DNA of 64,000 nt from an uncultured Propionibacteriaceae bacterium (GTDB lineage: Bacteria; Actinomycetota; Actinomycetes; Propionibacteriales; Propionibacteriaceae), in contig CALCKT010000064.1 in NCBI GenBank assembly GCA_937965785.1, forward strand, positions 3,932 through 67,931, written 5' to 3'. Below the pieces are notes generated by a model. That model was not told the DNA's origin. It did not search any database and was given only the letters and a program-made list of their open reading frames with translations. The number at the start of each line of letters is the position of its first letter. The stretch's first letter is position 1. A program made the position numbers and the translations under genes. Below are positions 26,431 through 34,698 of this stretch, one piece after another.

Positions 26431-26786
26431 GGGTTGACCTCTTTCTGGATGAGGGCGATCAGTTCCCGTCCGCTGATGCCGAGGGTTGCCGCCTCGGCGA
26501 TCAGCGGGCGGACGTACCGGTCAACCAGGGCTTGGCGCCGCTCCTCGATCAGGTGGAGCCTGGCGCCGTCGGCGACGAACATTCCGATCCCGCGGCGTTT
26601 GATCAGGACGCCCCGCTCTACCAGCAACGCGATTGCGCGGTTCGCGGTTGCCGGGTTGATGCGGTGGAACACGGCGAGTTCGTTGATCGACGGTGCCTTC
26701 GCGCCGTCGGGGTAGGTGCCCGCGACGATCTCGGCACACAGCTGGTCGGCCAGCTGCATGAAGATGGGGGTGGAATCGTCGAACAC
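26427..26786 (-). CDS. GntR-family transcriptional regulator (YtrA subfamily)
   Basis: A 119-residue regulator. The N-terminal winged helix (IFMQLADQLCAEIVAGTYPDG, split: IFMQLADQLCAEIV and SINELAVFHRINPATANRAI) is followed by a short helical tail (RRQALVDRYVRPLIAEAATL), the size typical of YtrA. The GTG start at 26786 has AGGAGGGTAT just upstream. A perfect palindrome in the promoter (26797-26820) is its likely operator, which would make it an autorepressor of the ABC genes behind it. Confidence 0.92.
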   Translation of the reverse strand: MFDDSTPIFMQLADQLCAEIVAGTYPDGAKAPSINELAVFHRINPATANRAIALLVERGVLIKRRGIGMFVADGARLHLIEERRQALVDRYVRPLIAEAATLGISGRELIALIQKEVNP

Positions 26787-26796
26787 ATACCCTCCT

Positions 26797-26820
26797 GGTT
26801 AGTTAGTACACCAACTAACC
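26797..26820 (-). promoter_or_regulatory. Operator of the GntR (YtrA-type) ABC operon
   Basis: Perfect inverted repeat GGTTAGTT-N8-AACTAACC immediately upstream of the Shine-Dalgarno of the regulator gene. Position and symmetry are as expected for YtrA-type repressors, which bind GT-rich/AC-rich palindromes at their own promoter. Confidence 0.8.
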
Positions 26821-26841
26821 TACTAGGTGCCCCCGTCCGGG

Positions 26842-27528
26842 TCAAGGGACCAGGGGACGGGGCCGCCTGCGCCTCCGCGCCACGAGCACGATTCCGGCAC
26901 CGACGCCCACCAGCGCGATCACCCCGAGGGTGAACCACAGCCAGTTCAGGTCCGGGTCGGCGGATGCGGTGGCCCGCATACCCTCCTTGAGGTACATGTC
27001 CTTCGGGTCGGACCACGTGACGGTGTTGCCCTCGATCCTGCCGCTGCCGCTGGCGCTCAGGACGCGACCCGGAAAGGTCACGCGGACCTCGAAGTCGGTG
27101 AATATGCTCGCCGACTCCGTGGAGGCGTTACCGGATCCGCTGGAATACCTGAAGGTCCATTCCCTTCGGGTCTCGTCGTAGGTGATGATCTGGGCCTGGT
27201 CGGGAGCCGGGCCAATCAGTCTCTTGTGGTTGATGGGCAGCTCACCCGTGAACCGGCAGGCGTGGAACATGTCGTCCTCGTACGGGGCCTGCGCGAGTTC
27301 CTCCGGGGTCTGCGCGTGTTCCGCGACTGTTCTGCAGATGTTCTCCACCGTGAGGTCTTCGGGAGCTTTTACACCGTTCTCCGGTTTCCGGACCCCGATG
27401 TTCCAGTTCAATCTGACGTGTTCCTTGTCGACTATTTCGTACTCCACCCGATACCTGATACAGGAGGTGAGTCCCAGCAGGAGGGGAAGAAGCAGAAGCA
27501 GGGTGCTGAATCGTCGTTGTTTCGTCAT
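26842..27528 (-). CDS. LppM-like lipoprotein with C-terminal membrane helix
   Basis: A 228-residue exported lipoprotein. The signal peptide ends in the lipobox LTSC (MTKQRRFSTLLLLLPLLLG, then LTSC). The extracellular domain contains YRVEYEIVDKEHVRLNWNI and is followed by a C-terminal helix (WLWFTLGVIALVGVGAGIV) and an Arg-rich tail. This lipid anchor plus terminal helix layout is that of mycobacterial LppM-family proteins. It is transcribed alone, 20 bp downstream of the operator region's far side. The exact role is unknown. Confidence 0.82.
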   Translation of the reverse strand: MTKQRRFSTLLLLLPLLLGLTSCIRYRVEYEIVDKEHVRLNWNIGVRKPENGVKAPEDLTVENICRTVAEHAQTPEELAQAPYEDDMFHACRFTGELPINHKRLIGPAPDQAQIITYDETRREWTFRYSSGSGNASTESASIFTDFEVRVTFPGRVLSASGSGRIEGNTVTWSDPKDMYLKEGMRATASADPDLNWLWFTLGVIALVGVGAGIVLVARRRRRPRPLVP

Positions 27529-27586
27529 GACCAGAATCTACTGGCAGGAAGGACGCATGGGACGCGATCCGCGATGTTTCCAACTG

Positions 27587-27643
27587 CACGAAACGCCGTG
27601 GAGAACGGCCCCGCGACGGGCGCTGGTTCCACGGCGTTTCGTG
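27587..27643 (-). terminator. Terminator of the polyol PTS operon
   Basis: Two perfect 16-nt arms (CACGAAACGCCGTGGA at 27587-27602 and its complement at 27628-27643) around a 25-nt GC-rich loop that can fold further. It lies 9 bp after the stop of the last operon gene. Confidence 0.75.
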
Positions 27644-27651
27644 AACGAGGG

Positions 27652-28980
27652 TCAGACCCAGATCTTCTCGAACACCTCCGCCACCAGGTCCTCGAACAGA
27701 CCCAGCTCCCAGGCGACGTCCAGGGCCGTGTAGCGGGAGCGGTAGTACATCGCCCTGGGGAACAGGGCCCGCACGTCCTCGCGTGTCACCCCGATGTCTT
27801 CTGGGCGCGACGGGGCGCCCGCGCGGCGGAGCCGGTCGGCCAGCACCCGCGTCGGGACGAGCTGCGCCCGCAGCCGCTCGGTGACCTCGGGCCATCCTGT
27901 GACCAGCGGTCGCAGCCGGTCGGCCAGTTCCGTCCCGGCCAGGTACTTGGCCCTCGTCTCGCGCACCGCGTGATCGGCAAGGGCCCCTTCGAAGCGGTTC
28001 CGGATGTCGGCCTCGATCCCGGGCCACGGTGCACGCCGCGCCGCGACGGCGTCGATGTCGATTCCCGACAGGTCCCGGCCGATGAGGGCCTCGTAGAAGG
28101 CGCACATGGCCAAGGAACCGACGGCCACCTTCGCCCCGTGCGACAACGGCACCTCGAGATCGGCGCCCAGATGGGCCAGTTCCCACAGGTGGCTGAAATA
28201 GTGCTCGGCTCCCGAGGCGGGGCGGGTTCCGCCGTAGGCCTGCATGGCCAGCCCGGACAGGCACAGCCCCTCCACGAGACCCCGGAATGCGTCGGGTTGT
28301 CCCGCGGCGAGGGCGTCGGGATCGGACAGGGCCGTGTCCACCCCCGACTGCACCAGGCGCCACACGTCGGGGTCGATGGGCTCCACCCCGGTGACGTCCG
28401 CCAGGATCCAGTCGGCGCCACCGGGGATCTTCGCCGCCAGGTCGCCGTAGCCCGAGGCCGTCAGGTACGCAGGGGCGGCCGCCGCGACGTCCAGGTCCAT
28501 GACGATCACCGCCGGGGCCTTGCAGGCGCGGGTGACCTTCACCCCCTGGCTGCTCATCGGCGCCCCGGAGCCGGTGTAACCGTCCATCGATGCGGCGGTG
28601 CCGACGCAGGCGTAGTCCCGGCCCAGTTCGAAGGCCGCCAGCTTCACCAGGTCATTCAGGGTGCCCGCCCCGACCGCCACCGGCACCGCGTCCCCCAGCG
28701 AGTCCCGGATCCGGTCGGCGTTTTCCTGGGCCGCGTACAGCACCGGACGGCCCGGGAAGACCAGCGGCTCGGCGAGCGCGGCCCCGGAACCACGCAGCGA
28801 TTCCTGGACGGCCTCCCCGGCCACCGCGAAGGTGTTCTCGTCGGCGATGACCTTGAAGGGGCCGGGCCCCAGGTGGGCGGTGATCAGCTCGCCCGCCGAG
28901 GCCAGCACCCCGCGGCCCACCGACGCGGCGACCGTGTCGGTGGCGCGGGCGAGCGCGTCGCGCAGGATGTCGTCAGGCAT
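27652..28980 (-). CDS. sn-glycerol-1-phosphate dehydrogenase-like (AraM/EgsA family)
   Basis: A 442-residue iron/zinc-dependent dehydrogenase. The NAD-binding part has VAVGAGTLNDLVKLAA and VGTAASMDGYTGSGAP, and the metal site has KIPGGADW and the histidines in GAEHYFSHLWE and VPLSHGAKVAV. This is the glycerol-1-phosphate dehydrogenase pattern (AraM of Bacillus), longer than that protein (about 394) by a C-terminal helical extension. Its ATG overlaps the EIIA gene by 8 bp, and it is the last gene of the PTS operon. It presumably oxidises or reduces a phosphopolyol that the PTS delivers. The true substrate is not established. Confidence 0.82.
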   Translation of the reverse strand: MPDDILRDALARATDTVAASVGRGVLASAGELITAHLGPGPFKVIADENTFAVAGEAVQESLRGSGAALAEPLVFPGRPVLYAAQENADRIRDSLGDAVPVAVGAGTLNDLVKLAAFELGRDYACVGTAASMDGYTGSGAPMSSQGVKVTRACKAPAVIVMDLDVAAAAPAYLTASGYGDLAAKIPGGADWILADVTGVEPIDPDVWRLVQSGVDTALSDPDALAAGQPDAFRGLVEGLCLSGLAMQAYGGTRPASGAEHYFSHLWELAHLGADLEVPLSHGAKVAVGSLAMCAFYEALIGRDLSGIDIDAVAARRAPWPGIEADIRNRFEGALADHAVRETRAKYLAGTELADRLRPLVTGWPEVTERLRAQLVPTRVLADRLRRAGAPSRPEDIGVTREDVRALFPRAMYYRSRYTALDVAWELGLFEDLVAEVFEKIWV

Positions 28981-29335
28981 CGCCGATCACCAGCCGTGTG
29001 CCCGCGGCCAGAGTGGGCTCGGTGTGTGGTCCGCCGAGGTGCAGCGCCCCCGGCAGCCTCGGTTCCGACGCGCCGTCGAAGACCAGGGTGACGTGTCCGA
29101 GCGCGCCCAGGTTCTTCTCCGCGACATCCCCGATGGCGGTGATCCGCCACTCCTGGTCGCCGATCAGCACCGGCTGGTCGACGGCCAGCGGGCTCGTCAG
29201 CTCCGACTTGTCGATGACGAAGCAGTACGAACGCAGCTCCTCGGGGGCGTTTCCCGCGAAGGTGATGGCCATCTGTTCCGCGAGGAAGTCGCTGGCGTCC
29301 GGTCCGACTTCGATGATGGTGGTTGAGTAGCCCAT
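28973..29335 (-). CDS. PTS glucitol/sorbitol-type EIIA component, phosphoacceptor histidine apparently missing
   Basis: A 120-residue EIIA of the glucitol family. It contains ITFAGNAPEELRSYC and AIGDVAEKNLGALGHVTLVF, both strongly conserved in that family. In family members known to me, the segment after YC contains the phosphorylated histidine (a CxxHxH-like pattern). Here it reads CFVIDKSEL, with no histidine. The only other histidines are in GALGHVTL and LHLGGPH. So phosphate transfer by this protein may be lost or done differently. It is encoded between the EIIBC gene and the G1P-dehydrogenase-like gene. Confidence 0.88.
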   Translation of the reverse strand: MGYSTTIIEVGPDASDFLAEQMAITFAGNAPEELRSYCFVIDKSELTSPLAVDQPVLIGDQEWRITAIGDVAEKNLGALGHVTLVFDGASEPRLPGALHLGGPHTEPTLAAGTRLVIGDA

Positions 29336-29369
29336 GGGAAAATCCTTTCAGGTTGTTCGGGTCGGGTGG

Positions 29370-30398
29370 TCAGGACTGCGGGTAGAGGCCGATGCTGGCC
29401 AGCCAGGCGATGGCGACGCGCGGAACGCCGTTGAGGAACCGCGAGTACAGCACCGCGGGAACGCCGACCTCGATGGTCTCGGGTTCCGCCTCCCCGAGTC
29501 CCATGCCCACGGGGATGAAGTCGCAGGCGTTCTGGGTGTTGATGGCGAACAGCGCGGGCAGCGCCAACTGGGGCGGGATTCTGCCCTTGCCGATCTCCAC
29601 GCCGATGAGGGTGCCGATGATCTGGGCGATGACCGCTCCGGGGCCGAGCAGCGGCGACAGGAAGGGCAGCGAGCAGATGAGCCCCAGCGCCATCAGGCCC
29701 CAGCCGCTTCCGGCGAGGGGGGTCAGCAGGTGGGAGAACCAGTCGCCCAGACCCGAGGCCTGGATGATGCCGATCAGCATGGCGACGAAACCCATGAACG
29801 GCAGGATGGTGTTGATCATCATCTGCACGGCGTTGCGGCCGGCCTGGTAGAACACGGCGATGACCTTGCCCGCACCCAGCCCGATCTTCTCCAGCAGCGA
29901 CTTCTTCTGCTTCGTTGCCATCTGCTCGGTGAGTTTCATGGGGCGTCCGTCCTCCCTGGTGGGGATGGACTTCTCCGCCGGTGCGGTGGCCGCCGCTGCC
30001 TGCGCCCCGGCGACCTCGTCGGCATCCGCGAGACGCACCTGGTCCATCCCGACGGCGGAGACGTAGATGCCCTCGTGGATGTGCTGGGCCAGGGGGCCGG
30101 TCTTGCCGGTGGGCACGACGTTGATGGTGGGGATGCCCTTCTTCGGGTAGAGGCCGCAGCGCAGCGACCCCCCGCAGTCGATGACCACGCAGCAGTGTTC
30201 GTCGTCGGGCACCCGGGTGTTGAACCCGTTGACGGCCTCCGCGCCGGTTAGCTCGGCGATCCTGTCGACCACCTCGGGTTTCTGCCCGCCACCGACGATG
30301 TAGACGACCTTGTTGCGTTTCTCGTCCGGGGTGATGGTCAGGGGACCGCCGTAGCCGCCGGGACCCTTGGAGACGGTGATCGTGCGGAACTCAGACAT
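29370..30398 (-). CDS. srlE: PTS glucitol/sorbitol-type EIIB/EIIC2 component
   Basis: A 342-residue protein. The cytoplasmic EIIB (about 1-130) has VVYIVGGGQKPEVVDRI and DCGGSLRCGLYPKKGIPTIN, with the phosphocysteine candidate in RCGLYPKK. A linker precedes the membrane EIIC2 part (about 180-342) with NTILPFMGFVAMLIGI and NTQNACDFIPVGMG. This is the usual SrlE layout. Its ATG overlaps the EIIC gene end by 8 bp. In this protein the phosphoacceptor is present, unlike in the EIIA. Confidence 0.9.
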   Translation of the reverse strand: MSEFRTITVSKGPGGYGGPLTITPDEKRNKVVYIVGGGQKPEVVDRIAELTGAEAVNGFNTRVPDDEHCCVVIDCGGSLRCGLYPKKGIPTINVVPTGKTGPLAQHIHEGIYVSAVGMDQVRLADADEVAGAQAAAATAPAEKSIPTREDGRPMKLTEQMATKQKKSLLEKIGLGAGKVIAVFYQAGRNAVQMMINTILPFMGFVAMLIGIIQASGLGDWFSHLLTPLAGSGWGLMALGLICSLPFLSPLLGPGAVIAQIIGTLIGVEIGKGRIPPQLALPALFAINTQNACDFIPVGMGLGEAEPETIEVGVPAVLYSRFLNGVPRVAIAWLASIGLYPQS

Positions 30399-30975
30399 GA
30401 GCGTGCACCTCCTTCGACAACGTGACGCCCTGCTGTTTCGCGACGTAGGCGGTGGTGAAGTCCGTCACCCAGCCGCCGAAGAAGTTCAGGACGGCGCCGA
30501 GCAGCAGGTAACGGATGGCGAGGTCGCCGGTGGGCAGCTGCAGGGTGATGATGCCCTGCGCGATGCCCGCCCACACGAACAGCTCACCCGGGTTGTTGTG
30601 CGGGAACAGGCCGTTGTTGGTGTGCACCATCTGGGCGACGGAGGCGTAGTAGCCGGGTTTGTAGGCCTCGGGCAGGAAACGGCCGAGGGTGAAGGCCGCC
30701 GGGTTGGTCAGGAAGAAGGCCCCGATCCACGGCAGGATCAGGTAGCGGCTGATCACGTTGCGGCCGGCCTTCGCGGCGAGCTTGTTGATGCGTTCCTCCC
30801 CGATCAGGGCGATCAGGGAGTTCATGGCGATCAGCAGCATCAGGACGAGCGGCACGATGTTGGTCATCCAGCCCAGGAACGTTTCCGCTCCCTTCCGGAA
30901 CAGCCCGACGAACCATTCCGCTGCCAGAACCATCCCGTCCTGGGCGGCGGCCATCCAGTTCAAAAAGTCGGACAT
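30391..30975 (-). CDS. srlA: PTS glucitol/sorbitol-type EIIC component
   Basis: A 194-residue membrane component with about four or five helices and family motifs: FLNWMAAAQDG, GWMTNIVPLVLMLLIAMNSL, GEERINKLA and TNPAAFTLGRFLPE. Together with SrlE it forms the translocation channel. It lies 103 bp downstream of the GutM-like gene, with a purine-rich site before the ATG. Confidence 0.9.
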   Translation of the reverse strand: MSDFLNWMAAAQDGMVLAAEWFVGLFRKGAETFLGWMTNIVPLVLMLLIAMNSLIALIGEERINKLAAKAGRNVISRYLILPWIGAFFLTNPAAFTLGRFLPEAYKPGYYASVAQMVHTNNGLFPHNNPGELFVWAGIAQGIITLQLPTGDLAIRYLLLGAVLNFFGGWVTDFTTAYVAKQQGVTLSKEVHAHV

Positions 30976-31078
30976 CTCAACTCCTTTCGGGTGTTTTCGG
31001 GCATGACGGACCCGTCAGGCCCGGTGGGACCCGGGCTGTCGTGCCCGGGGTGTGGATTGGGAAAAAGAAGAGGGGGCG

Positions 31079-31546
31079 TCAGTCCGCGGCCGGGGTGGGG
31101 GTCCTGCGGCGGAAGGTTCCCTTGACCTTCTTGACGGTGCGGGCCAGGGCGCTCGGCGGTTCGGGGGCCTGGCCTCCGGCGGTGACGATCCGGTAGTTCT
31201 CGCGGGCGTTCGCGACGGCTTTGCGGACCTGTCTGCCGTGGTGGGCGGCGTCGGCCGGGTCGATGTCGGCGATGTTCTGGCCCGTGAAGTCCTCGAATCC
31301 GCGGAACCGGGCCATCACCGTGACCCCGTTCAGCCGGTGACCCTCGGTGATCACGCCGTCGGCGTCGACGCCGAACAGGACGATCGCGCCCTGCACGACG
31401 CCGCCCTTGAACCGCCCCATCGCAACCCGCCCGCGGCGGCGCATGGCGACGAACAGTTTAGTGAACGACTGGGTCTGCTTGAAGGACAGGTAGGACTGCA
31501 ACACCCAGGCGGCGCCCAGGGCGGCGAGAAAGATCCAGAACGTCAT
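31079..31546 (-). CDS. GutM-like glucitol operon activator protein
   Basis: A 155-residue protein with an N-terminal hydrophobic segment (FWIFLAALGAAWVLQSYLSF), then the GutM core (KLFVAMRRRGRVAMGRFKGG, split at 20; later AIVLFGVDADGVI). GutM-type proteins accompany glucitol PTS genes and promote operon expression. It is encoded 4 bp after the PRD regulator, so the two are made together. Confidence 0.85.
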   Translation of the reverse strand: MTFWIFLAALGAAWVLQSYLSFKQTQSFTKLFVAMRRRGRVAMGRFKGGVVQGAIVLFGVDADGVITEGHRLNGVTVMARFRGFEDFTGQNIADIDPADAAHHGRQVRKAVANARENYRIVTAGGQAPEPPSALARTVKKVKGTFRRRTPTPAAD

Positions 31547-31550
31547 CGTC

Positions 31551-33428
31551 TCAGCTTTCTGTGAGCGGATTGGTGGCGAGGAAGTAGTAGAACTCCTCGA
31601 AGGTGGTCAGGTGGGAGATCCGTGTCAGCAGGTCCCGGCGGGTGCCGAGCCGCAGCACGGCGTCGTAGACGGGCACGAGAACGCTCTCGCCGCGCCGCGG
31701 GTCCTGCGGGACCCCCAGCAGGATGATCAACCGCACCCCGTCCTCGTCGGGTTGCCGGGGAACCACGCCGACGGCCAGCAGCACGCCGGAACCGGAGGTG
31801 AGGGTGGTGTGCGGGAACCCGACCCAGGAGTCGAGCTGGGTGGGGGAGAGGCGTTCGCGTTCCCGGATGCGCTCCCCGAAACCCTGCTCCGCCAGACCAC
31901 GGGCCTCGAGGTGACCGGTCATGTAGTCGACGGCGTCGGCGTATCCGGTGCCGGGCGGCAGCGCGAAGAAGTGCTGCTCGTCGAGGGCACTGGCCAGGAT
32001 GCCGCCGTCCGAACCGGGGGGCCGCATGTGGTGGCGGTCCAGTTCCCGGGCCAGGGCGTGGCGATCCAGGATGTGACCCACGCGCAGGACCGGCACCGGG
32101 GCGGAAACCGGGTGGTCGCCGGTGGTGACCACCAGGTCGACCCCGGCGAGTTCGTCCCTTGTGACGGCGGAGGGCAACAGCAGGTACTGCGTCGCCGAGG
32201 GCAGCAGCTTGGACAGCTGGAGGCGCACCAGCTCGGCAGTGACCCGGCCCGTCGAGGTGATGACCGCGACCCGCAGCGGCAGACGTGGGTTCCGGTCCGC
32301 GGCCTCCAGGAACACCTGGAAATAGGCCGTCAGGAAACCGAGCTCCGAGCCGTCGACGGGCAGTCCCACCCGCTCCTCGATCACCCGCGCGGCCACCGTC
32401 GCCATGCGGTGGGCGACGGGGAACTCCTGGCCGATGCTGGCCACCCCCGAGTCGTCCACCCAGATCCGGTACCGCATCCGGTTGATCATGTAGGCCAGGT
32501 GCCTGGTGAACTCGGCGAGCTGTGGGGCACCCCGCAGGTCGATCTGCATCTCGGTGTGAATGGCCCCCAGGGTCCGTTCCACCAGCTCCTCGATGGGTTC
32601 GCTGTGGTCGCCGAGGTCCGTGGCGAGTTCGCTGTCGCTCGGGGCCCGCATGCCCGCTATCGGGAGTGCCAGGAAGGTCACCTCGTCGCCGGCCAGCTCA
32701 ACCCCGTCGTCGGCCAGGCGTAGGGTGAGGCGTTCGGCCAGCGCGTGGGCCGGGGTGCCCGGCAGCTCCCGGTACCGGGCGGGCAATGTCCCCAGGGGGC
32801 GGGACTGGCGGGTCCGGTCCGTGGCCACGACGGCCCAGCGGGTCAACTCGGGGATGTGGACGGGATCCAACCCGGCCTCGGCGGTCAGCCCGGCGACCGC
32901 CTCCTCGATCCGTTGCCAACTCGGGTGGTGGTCGTAGGCGGCGGGGTAGTGGTGCCGAAGGATCAGCAGGCGTTGCTGCAGCTCCGGGCCGCGCAGCACC
33001 AGACCGACATGGGTGCGTCCCTCGATCTCCAGTTCCCACTCGCCGACGTGTTCCCGAACCCGGTTGAGGTCCGCCACCACCGTCGTGCGGCCCACCGACA
33101 TCTCCTGCGCCAGTTCCTCGATCCTCACGGGTTGGGTGGCGCGGAACAGGCGGGCGACGATGAACGAGGCCCGGGCAGTGGGGTCGTTGAAGGAGGTGCT
33201 GGAGGCCAGCCCGGAACGGACGGCCCGGTAGCGGGGCGGGTCGGCCACCAGCAGGCGGTAGCGGCCCTCCACCAGGGTGATGGAGGCGGCCTGGCCGAGC
33301 AGTTCCTGCAGCGATGCCACCTCACCGGCGACGGTGCGGCGGCTCACCCCGAGCAGGGAGGCGAACTCGTCGGCCGAGGTGGCGCGCGTGGATTCCAGCG
33401 CGTTCAGGATTTGTGCTGCCCTGCTCAC
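31551..33428 (-). CDS. PRD-containing transcriptional regulator with PTS EIIB/EIIA-like domains
   Basis: A 625-residue regulator of the GutR/MtlR type. The N-terminal HTH (SADEFASLLGVSRRTVAGEV) is followed by a second HTH near 90-150 (RIEELAQEMSVGRTTVVADL), and two PRD domains (about 180-400). An EIIB-like domain (VAVITSTGRVTAELVRLQL) has no cysteine at the usual site. An EIIA-like domain (about 500-625) keeps the histidine in SWVGFPHTTL. It is expected to sense PTS phosphorylation and switch the polyol operon, in which it is the second gene. Confidence 0.87.
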   Translation of the reverse strand: MSRAAQILNALESTRATSADEFASLLGVSRRTVAGEVASLQELLGQAASITLVEGRYRLLVADPPRYRAVRSGLASSTSFNDPTARASFIVARLFRATQPVRIEELAQEMSVGRTTVVADLNRVREHVGEWELEIEGRTHVGLVLRGPELQQRLLILRHHYPAAYDHHPSWQRIEEAVAGLTAEAGLDPVHIPELTRWAVVATDRTRQSRPLGTLPARYRELPGTPAHALAERLTLRLADDGVELAGDEVTFLALPIAGMRAPSDSELATDLGDHSEPIEELVERTLGAIHTEMQIDLRGAPQLAEFTRHLAYMINRMRYRIWVDDSGVASIGQEFPVAHRMATVAARVIEERVGLPVDGSELGFLTAYFQVFLEAADRNPRLPLRVAVITSTGRVTAELVRLQLSKLLPSATQYLLLPSAVTRDELAGVDLVVTTGDHPVSAPVPVLRVGHILDRHALARELDRHHMRPPGSDGGILASALDEQHFFALPPGTGYADAVDYMTGHLEARGLAEQGFGERIRERERLSPTQLDSWVGFPHTTLTSGSGVLLAVGVVPRQPDEDGVRLIILLGVPQDPRRGESVLVPVYDAVLRLGTRRDLLTRISHLTTFEEFYYFLATNPLTES

Positions 33429-33468
33429 CTCGGCTCCTTTGCTCGTTCGTCGTTGGGTGGGTATCGGC

Positions 33469-34542
33469 TCAGGCCTGGCCGGAGCCGTCGCCGCCGAAGA
33501 AGCTGTCCCAGGGGACGGCCACGGGCTGGTCCAGGCCGACCACCTCGTAGAGGTGACGCAGCAGCGGGAACCTCTCCGGGGGCACGATGCCGCGTTCGGT
33601 CAGGCGGACCATGGCCTTGCCGATCACGACGATGGCCGCGGCGCCCTCCAGGGTCACGCCGGGCATCTGAGCGCGGGCCTGGCTGAAGGTCATCCCCGAC
33701 CCGACCAGCCGGCCGCACCGTACGTTGCGACCACCCATGGACGTGACGAAGCAGTCGCCGATCCCGGGCAGGCCGATGGGGGTGGTGGGTTTGCCGCCCA
33801 GCAGCTCCATGAACTGGATCATCTCCACGGAGGCCTGCCCGAACAGGGCCGCCCCGTAGTTGTAGTTGACGTAACGGTCCCCGGCCGCCTCGCCCATCGC
33901 GTCGAGCAGACCCTGCATGAAACCGGCACCGAAGGCGTAACAGTTCTTCGTCGCCGCACACACCTCGACGCCCACGAGGTCGGTGTTGTTCCACACGTGG
34001 TAGTGCTCGGTGGCGAACAGTTCGCGCCAGCGCGCCAGGATCTCGGGGTCCTCGCCGGTGAACACGACGCTGGTGTGGCGGTGCACCGCCACCTCGCCCG
34101 CGATGGAGGGTCCCGCGATCGCGGAGATGCTCACCTTGGAGCGCAGCTCCTCGGGGAGGCGGGAGGCGAGTGCCCGGGGCAGGATGGTGAGGTTGCCGTC
34201 GTCGTCGGCCTGCATGCCCTTGGCGAGGGCTATCACGTGCATTCCGGGGCGCAGCAGGGAGGCGAACTGGTCGCCGGCCCAGTCAACCCCGAACGAGTTG
34301 ACCCCGCTCATCACGAGCTCAACCCCCTCGAAGGCCCGCGGCGCGTCCTCCAGCTGGTGGGCGGTCACCCCTTCGGGCACCTTCAGGCCCAGGTTCGGGT
34401 GGATGCCCGTTTCCTGGATGGATGCGATGATCTCCCGGTCGAGGTGGGTACCGACCAGACGCACCTCGTGGCCGTTGTCGGTCAGGGGGGTGGCCAGGGC
34501 GGTGGCCATGATTCCCGAGCCAAGCACGGTGATGACTGCCAT
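33469..34542 (-). CDS. NAD(P)-dependent glycerol-3-phosphate dehydrogenase family protein
   Basis: A 357-residue GpsA-family dehydrogenase. The Rossmann motif is VLGSGIMATALATPL, the middle has LAKGM and SAIAGPSIAGEVA, and the catalytic lysine region reads EVCAATKNCYAFGAGFMQG. It is the first gene of the leftward polyol operon, 40 bp before the PRD regulator. It is unlikely to be the housekeeping GpsA, because it is bound to the PTS genes and its N-terminus reads GSGIMA rather than the usual GAGxWGTA. A dehydrogenase for a related phosphopolyol is the better guess. Confidence 0.85.
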   Translation of the reverse strand: MAVITVLGSGIMATALATPLTDNGHEVRLVGTHLDREIIASIQETGIHPNLGLKVPEGVTAHQLEDAPRAFEGVELVMSGVNSFGVDWAGDQFASLLRPGMHVIALAKGMQADDDGNLTILPRALASRLPEELRSKVSISAIAGPSIAGEVAVHRHTSVVFTGEDPEILARWRELFATEHYHVWNNTDLVGVEVCAATKNCYAFGAGFMQGLLDAMGEAAGDRYVNYNYGAALFGQASVEMIQFMELLGGKPTTPIGLPGIGDCFVTSMGGRNVRCGRLVGSGMTFSQARAQMPGVTLEGAAAIVVIGKAMVRLTERGIVPPERFPLLRHLYEVVGLDQPVAVPWDSFFGGDGSGQA

Positions 34543-34698
34543 GGTTCCTTCTTCCTCGCGCTGCCTTGCGCGGATCGGCTGGTTTCCCCGACGCTAATCG
34601 GCGCAGCCGGGAAAAAGCCATAGGAATTGGGCCAGGGTTCTGCACACGGATTGCGACTAAGCGGCCTAATCCGTCGTCATCCCCCCGGGGCAGCGGGG

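Noticed and set aside
26827..29091. 754-codon frame on + across four - strand genes
   Set aside because: It crosses several clear genes and their terminator, and its composition is low-complexity Gly/Arg/Pro/Val. It is a GC artefact.
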